DNA of 64,000 bases from positions 1-64,000 of the forward strand of contig NZ_JBEQWH010000009.1 of NCBI RefSeq assembly GCF_047501175.1, written 5' to 3'. The translations under genes were made by a program, and so were the position numbers. The stretch is from Methanoprimaticola sp047501175 (lineage in GTDB: Archaea > Thermoplasmatota > Thermoplasmata > Methanomassiliicoccales > Methanomethylophilaceae). The notes below the pieces were generated by a model. It made no database searches, was not told the origin of the DNA, and saw only the letters and a program-made list of their open reading frames with translations. Every line of letters begins with the position of its first letter. Within the stretch, counting starts at the first letter, position 1. Positions 59,957-64,000 of this stretch are shown here, in pieces.

Positions 59957-61687
59957 ATGAGCACTGAAGGTGTAATCTACAGGGTCGCAGGACCTGTGGT
60001 GACTGCCACCGGTATCTCTCCCAAGATGTACGATGTCGTCCATGTTGGTAAAGAGCAGCTGATGGGAGAGGTCATCAAGATCGTCGGCGACTACTCCATC
60101 ATCCAGGTTTACGAGGACACGTCCGGTATCAAACCCGGCGAGCCCGTCACGAACACCGGAAAACCCCTGTCCGTTGAGCTGGGACCCGGACTTCTGACCT
60201 CCGTTTATGACGGAATCCAGAGGCCTCTCCCCGTCCTCAGGGACAAGATGGGCGACTTCATCTACCGTGGGGTTTCCGCACCTGGACTGGATCACGAGAA
60301 GAAATGGGACTTCGTACCCGCTGTCAACGCCGGCGACAAGATCAACGGCGGAGAGGTCATCGGTACTGTCCAGGAGGGACCCATGGTCCACAAGATCATG
60401 GCCCCCATCGGAATCAAGAACGGGAACGTCGACTCCATCAAGAGCGGGTCCTTCACCGTTGACGAGACCGTCGCCGTCATCGACGGCAAGGATATCTGCA
60501 TGGTCCAGTTCTGGCCCGTCCGTGTCCCCAGGCCCGTCGCCGAGAAGTACCAGCCCGATGTCCCCCTCGTTACCGGACTCAGGGTCCTGGACACCATGTT
60601 CCCCCTCGCGAAGGGAGGAGCCGCGGCCATCCCCGGGGCATTCGGAACCGGAAAGACCGTTACCCAGCAGTCCCTCGCCAAGTACTCCGACGCAGAGATC
60701 GTCGTGTACATCGGATGCGGAGAGCGCGGGAACGAGATGACCGAGGTTCTGACCGAGTTCCCCGAACTCGTGGACCCCAAGACCGGCGAGTCCCTCATGA
60801 AGAGGACCGTCCTGATCGCCAACACTTCCAACATGCCTGTCGCGGCCCGTGAGGCTTCCGTCTACACCGGAATGACCATCGCCGAGTACTTCCGTGACAT
60901 GGGATACAACGTCGCGCTCATGGCCGACTCCACCTCCAGGTGGGCAGAGGCCATGCGTGAGATCTCCTCGAGGCTCGAGGAGATGCCCGGAGAGGAGGGT
61001 TACCCCGCATACCTCGCCGGACGTCTGTCCGAGTTCTACGAGCGTGCATGCCGTGCAAGGGCATTCTGCGGTGACGACGGGTCCATCTCCGTCATCGGAG
61101 CGGTCTCTCCTCCCGGAGGAGACCTCTCTGAGCCTGTTACTCAGAACACCCTCCGTATCGTCCGTGTCTTCTGGGCACTGGACACCAAGCTGAGGGAGAG
61201 GCGTCACTTCCCCACCATCAACTGGCTGACCTCGTACACCATGTACGACAAGCAGCTGGTCGACTGGTACAAGCAGAATGTCGCCGAGGATTTCCCCGCG
61301 CTCAGGTCGTGGGCGATGCAGACCCTCCAGAAAGAGTCCGAGCTGCAGGAGGTCGTTCAGATGGTCGGATCCGACTCTCTGCCCGACGAGCAGAAGATCA
61401 CCCTCGAGGTCGCCAAGATGATCCGTGAGATCTTCCTCCAGCAGAACGCGTACCACCCCGTCGACTGCTACTGTCCCATCGAGAGGCAGTACACCATGAT
61501 GACCCTCATCAAGAAGTACTCCGACCTCGCGGACAAGGCACTCGCGGCAGGCGTTCAGGTCGACAAGATCGCGTACCTCCCCGTCAGGACCAGGTTCAAC
61601 CAGGCCAAGTACGAGGACAACACCGATGCCGAGCTCAAGGCCGTCGGCGAGGACATGGACAAGCAGTTCGCAGAGCTGGGAGTGTGA
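59957..61687 (+). CDS. atpA: A-type ATP synthase catalytic subunit A
   Basis: Catalytic nucleotide-binding subunit, 576 aa. It has the N-terminal beta barrel, the non-homologous bulge insertion, the nucleotide domain (GCGERGNEMTEVL, MADSTSRWAEA) and a helical C-terminus. The P-loop reads GAFGTGKT where many archaeal A subunits have GPFGSGKT; the serine-to-threonine and proline-to-alanine changes are at positions studied for phosphate binding. It synthesises ATP from the ion gradient. Confidence 0.97.
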   Translation: MSTEGVIYRVAGPVVTATGISPKMYDVVHVGKEQLMGEVIKIVGDYSIIQVYEDTSGIKPGEPVTNTGKPLSVELGPGLLTSVYDGIQRPLPVLRDKMGDFIYRGVSAPGLDHEKKWDFVPAVNAGDKINGGEVIGTVQEGPMVHKIMAPIGIKNGNVDSIKSGSFTVDETVAVIDGKDICMVQFWPVRVPRPVAEKYQPDVPLVTGLRVLDTMFPLAKGGAAAIPGAFGTGKTVTQQSLAKYSDAEIVVYIGCGERGNEMTEVLTEFPELVDPKTGESLMKRTVLIANTSNMPVAAREASVYTGMTIAEYFRDMGYNVALMADSTSRWAEAMREISSRLEEMPGEEGYPAYLAGRLSEFYERACRARAFCGDDGSISVIGAVSPPGGDLSEPVTQNTLRIVRVFWALDTKLRERRHFPTINWLTSYTMYDKQLVDWYKQNVAEDFPALRSWAMQTLQKESELQEVVQMVGSDSLPDEQKITLEVAKMIREIFLQQNAYHPVDCYCPIERQYTMMTLIKKYSDLADKALAAGVQVDKIAYLPVRTRFNQAKYEDNTDAELKAVGEDMDKQFAELGV

Positions 61688-61692
61688 GTTGA

Positions 61693-63072
61693 ATGGCAGA
61701 CATTTCCAAAGAGTACAAGACGATCTCTCAGATCGCGGGACCCCTCGTCTACGTCAAGAAGACCGAGCCCGTCGGATACTACGAGATGGTCAACATCAGG
61801 ATGTCCGACGGAACCATGAGGAGGGGACAGGTCCTCGACTCGTCCGACGACCTCGTCGTCGTCCAGGTCTTCGAGGGAACATCCGGTATCGACAAGGACG
61901 CATCCGTGCGCTTCCTCGGCGAGACCATGAAGATGCCCGTTTCCAAGGACATGCTGGGCAGGGTCCTCTCCGGAGCCGGAGAGCCTCTGGACGGCGGGTC
62001 CAAGATCGTGCCCGAGAAGGAGCTCGACATCACCGGAGCGGCCATCAACCCCTGGGCAAGGGACAGCCCCTCTGATTTCATCCAGACCGGAATCTCCACC
62101 ATCGATGGAATGAACACTCTGGTCAGGGGTCAGAAGCTGCCTATCTTCTCCCAGTCCGGTCTTCCCCACAACGAGATCGCACTGCAGATCGCCAGGCAGG
62201 CGAAGGTCCGCGGAGAGAACGAGGAGTTCGCCGTCGTGTTCATCGCCATGGGTATCACCAACGAAGAGAAGCAGATGTTCATGAAGGAGTTCGAGAGGAC
62301 CGGCGCTCTGAAGAACGCCGTGGTCTTCCTGAACCTCGCGGACGACCCTGCCGTCGAGCGTACCCTCACTCCCCGTCTCGGTCTGACCACCGCGGAGTAC
62401 ATGGCGTTCGAGCTGGGAATGCAGGTGCTGGTCATCATGACCGACATCACCAACTACTGCGAGGCCCTCCGTCAGATCGGAGCCGCCCGTGAGGAGGTTC
62501 CCGGAAGGCGCGGTTACCCCGGTTACATGTACACCGATCTCGCACAGCTGTACGAGCGTGCAGGAAGGATCAAGGGCAAGAAGGGATCCATCACACAGAT
62601 CCCCATCCTCTCCATGCCCGGAGGGGACATCACCCACCCGATCCCTGACCTGTCCGGATACATCACCGAGGGACAGATCGTTCTGTCCATGGAGCTGCAC
62701 AGAAACGGAATCTACCCGCCCGTCAACGTCTCCTCGTCTCTCTCGAGGCTTATGGGAGGCGGAACCGGAAAGGGCAAGACCCGTGAGGACCACAAGGGAG
62801 TCTCCGATCAGCTGTACGCCTCGTACGCTGAGGGTAAGGACCTCCGTGGTCTGGTCGCAATCGTCGGAAAGGACTCTCTGTCCGCCAAGGACAGGAAGCT
62901 CCTGGACTTCGCCGATGTCTTCGAGGACCGCATCGTCCGTCAGGGAATCGACGAGGACCGTTCCATCGAGGAGACCCTGGACATCGCCTGGGAGATCTTC
63001 ACCGAGCTCGACCTCGACCAGCTGACCAGGATCGACCGCAAGTACATCGAGAAGTACCTGCCCAAGAAGTGA
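61693..63072 (+). CDS. atpB: A-type ATP synthase subunit B
   Basis: Non-catalytic nucleotide-binding subunit, 459 aa, alternating with A in the hexameric head. It has LRRMLGR-type core segments as SKDMLGRVLSGAGEPLDGG, GQKLPIFSQSGLPHNEIALQIARQA in place of a P-loop, and LSMPGGDITHPIPDLSGYITEGQ. It starts five bases after the subunit A stop, with GAGTTGA just ahead. Confidence 0.97.
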   Translation: MADISKEYKTISQIAGPLVYVKKTEPVGYYEMVNIRMSDGTMRRGQVLDSSDDLVVVQVFEGTSGIDKDASVRFLGETMKMPVSKDMLGRVLSGAGEPLDGGSKIVPEKELDITGAAINPWARDSPSDFIQTGISTIDGMNTLVRGQKLPIFSQSGLPHNEIALQIARQAKVRGENEEFAVVFIAMGITNEEKQMFMKEFERTGALKNAVVFLNLADDPAVERTLTPRLGLTTAEYMAFELGMQVLVIMTDITNYCEALRQIGAAREEVPGRRGYPGYMYTDLAQLYERAGRIKGKKGSITQIPILSMPGGDITHPIPDLSGYITEGQIVLSMELHRNGIYPPVNVSSSLSRLMGGGTGKGKTREDHKGVSDQLYASYAEGKDLRGLVAIVGKDSLSAKDRKLLDFADVFEDRIVRQGIDEDRSIEETLDIAWEIFTELDLDQLTRIDRKYIEKYLPKK

Positions 63073-63076
63073 TCCT

Positions 63077-63712
63077 ATGGCAGCACACGATGTCACCCCC
63101 AACCGTTCCGTCCTTCTGGACCTGAAGAAGAGGATCAAACTGACCCAGGGAGGATACAAGATCCTCAAGATGAAGAGGGACGGTCTGATCATCGAGTTCT
63201 TCGAGGTCCTCGAGAAGGCCAGGAAGATGCGCGAGGGAGTCTCCTCCGACTACGAGTCGGCAATGGAGAAGATCACCATCGCCAGAGCGGTCGAGGGAGA
63301 GATCGCCGTGAAGTCCGCGGCGTACGCCCTTAAGGCGGACCCGCAGGTGAAACTCGGAAGCAAGAGCATCATGGGAATGATGGTCCCGAAGGTAGAGGCA
63401 GAGAAGATCCACACCAACATGGTCGACAAGGGCTATGGTGTGATCTCCACCTCCGCATACATCGAGGAGGCCGCGGCCGCGTTCGAGAAGCTTCTCGACA
63501 CGCTGGTCCGTGCCGCCGAGGTCGAGACCACCATGAAGAAGTTGCTCGATGAGATCGAGAAGACCAAGAGGCGTGTGAACGCACTGGAGTTCAAGATCAT
63601 TCCCGAGCTCAAAGAGGCGGAGAGGTTCGTCAAGTTCAGTCTCGAAGAGATGGACCGTGAGAACACCACTCGTCTCAAGCACCTGAAGAGAAAAGGAGCC
63701 GCCGAAGAATGA
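63077..63712 (+). CDS. atpD: A-type ATP synthase subunit D
   Basis: Central rotor shaft, 211 aa, with N- and C-terminal helices forming the coiled coil inside the A3B3 head (TPNRSVLLDLKKRIKLTQGG at the start; RVNALEFKIIPELKEAERFV near the end). The basic tail ends KRKGAAEE. Its stop overlaps the start of the small membrane gene (ATGA). Confidence 0.95.
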   Translation: MAAHDVTPNRSVLLDLKKRIKLTQGGYKILKMKRDGLIIEFFEVLEKARKMREGVSSDYESAMEKITIARAVEGEIAVKSAAYALKADPQVKLGSKSIMGMMVPKVEAEKIHTNMVDKGYGVISTSAYIEEAAAAFEKLLDTLVRAAEVETTMKKLLDEIEKTKRRVNALEFKIIPELKEAERFVKFSLEEMDRENTTRLKHLKRKGAAEE

Positions 63713-63855
63713 AATCCATGGAGGACCGCATCAGAGAGATCAGGGACGACCCGGTCAAACTGAAGAGGACGTTCACAGTGATCTGGGTTGCCGCATACGG
63801 CATGCTGGTGCTGGGAGCGTTCATCATCATCGCGGTCCTCATCATGGGTCTCTAA
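63709..63855 (+). CDS. Small membrane protein ending the ATP synthase operon (AhaG-like)
   Basis: 48-residue protein, too short for normal gene calling. A charged N-terminus (MKSMEDRIREIRDDPVKLKR) is followed by one transmembrane helix (FTVIWVAAYGMLVLGAFIII) and AVLIMGL. It overlaps the subunit D stop by ATGA, so it is co-translated with the enzyme. Methanosarcina aha operons also end with a small hydrophobic gene, ahaG, after ahaD; position, size and topology match, but sequence relationship is not shown. Possible roles are assembly factor or accessory membrane subunit. Confidence 0.72.
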   Translation: MKSMEDRIREIRDDPVKLKRTFTVIWVAAYGMLVLGAFIIIAVLIMGL

Positions 63856-63866
63856 AACCATTCAAC

Positions 63867-63888
63867 CCCCTCTGCCACGGCAGAGGGG
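63867..63888 (+). terminator. Terminator hairpin of the ATP synthase operon
   Basis: CCCCTCTGCC/GGCAGAGGGG, 10 bp with a two-base loop, 12 bases after the last stop. Confidence 0.68.
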
Positions 63889-64000
63889 AAAACCTCAACA
63901 ATGATTCTGTCGGACCGTATCGGTCCATCTTCTCCTGTGGACGGGTACGCGGCAGTCGCGCTCACTCGTGGAAGTTACGCATCGAGATCCTTCCAGTCCC
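63889..64000. other. Right edge, unassigned
   Basis: 112 bases after the operon terminator. On the minus strand two short frames end here (…RISMRNFHE stop near 63962, …DWKDLDA stop near 63975), either of which could be the end of a leftward gene entering from outside. Nothing can be assigned from so little sequence. Confidence 0.3.

Noticed and set aside
63901..64000. Open frame MILSDRIGPSS at the right edge, resembling the start of dCTP deaminase
   Set aside because: Only the first five residues match; the rest does not, and no promoter or ribosome-binding site precedes it.
1..64000. CRISPR arrays, insertion sequences, rRNA genes
   Set aside because: Scanning found no regularly spaced direct repeats, transposase motifs or rRNA segments.

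Overview
The window is archaeal and most likely comes from a Methanomassiliicoccales genome (Methanomethylophilaceae-like, Thermoplasmata-related, high GC). The archaeal markers are Orc1/Cdc6, MCM, PriS, NMD3, ribosomal protein LX, prefoldin alpha, TiaS, Tsr3, an S26-type signal peptidase, a complete A-type ATP synthase operon and TATA-box promoters. A bacterial-type GyrB/GyrA pair and an HdrD-like heterodisulfide reductase fit that lineage. Stop codons are almost all TGA with a few TAA. I found TAG once, on a 60-codon ORF, which fits a lineage that decodes TAG as pyrrolysine. Many genes have a TATA box centred about 26-27 bases before the first codon and so look leaderless; I used this to choose several starts.

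Layout. 0-18 kb: two tRNAs, an AlbA-less ATP-binding regulator-like gene, hdrD-like, a short Lhr helicase, a three-gene surface/export operon (LRR surface protein, polysaccharide-type ABC permease, ABC ATPase fused to Sel1 repeats), then FAH hydrolase, rlmE, dus, rarA, MATE, purM and a VWA protein. 18-33 kb: DUF531 and its small partner, tRNA-Phe, gyrB-gyrA with a Z-DNA-prone tract upstream, thiC, tRNA-Thr, endonuclease IV, an Ogg-like glycosylase, an HTH regulator and a 1787-residue Lhr helicase. 33-42 kb: a surface protein, fumAB, the 79-aa gene-mcm-DUF424-nmd3 operon, a ferredoxin, tsr3 with a degenerate phosphatase-like partner, a C/D box sRNA gene and a HPS-RraA fusion. 42-52 kb: HtpX, a degenerate metallo-beta-lactamase-fold protein, TatD, priS, the LX-pfdA-ftsY operon, an M20 peptidase, thiolase, tiaS and an OB-fold-like membrane protein. 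52.2-53.9 kb: a replication origin built around orc1/cdc6. 53.9-64 kb: signal peptidase, dCMP deaminase and the ATP synthase operon H-I-K-E-C-F-A-B-D plus a small membrane gene.

The most notable elements are the origin, where a perfect 38-bp inverted repeat of ORB type flanks cdc6, with two mini-ORBs and a tiny membrane-peptide gene inside; the intergenic C/D box sRNA whose second guide can pair with the 16S decoding-site segment around C1402; the 27-bp alternating purine-pyrimidine tract abutting the gyrBA promoter; a c-ring subunit with a possible two-carboxylate ion site; and the ABC-Sel1 fusion beside an LRR surface protein. The highly expressed ATP synthase operon and the M20-thiolase-tiaS side both point away from the origin. 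No CRISPR array, rRNA gene, insertion sequence or prophage was seen.
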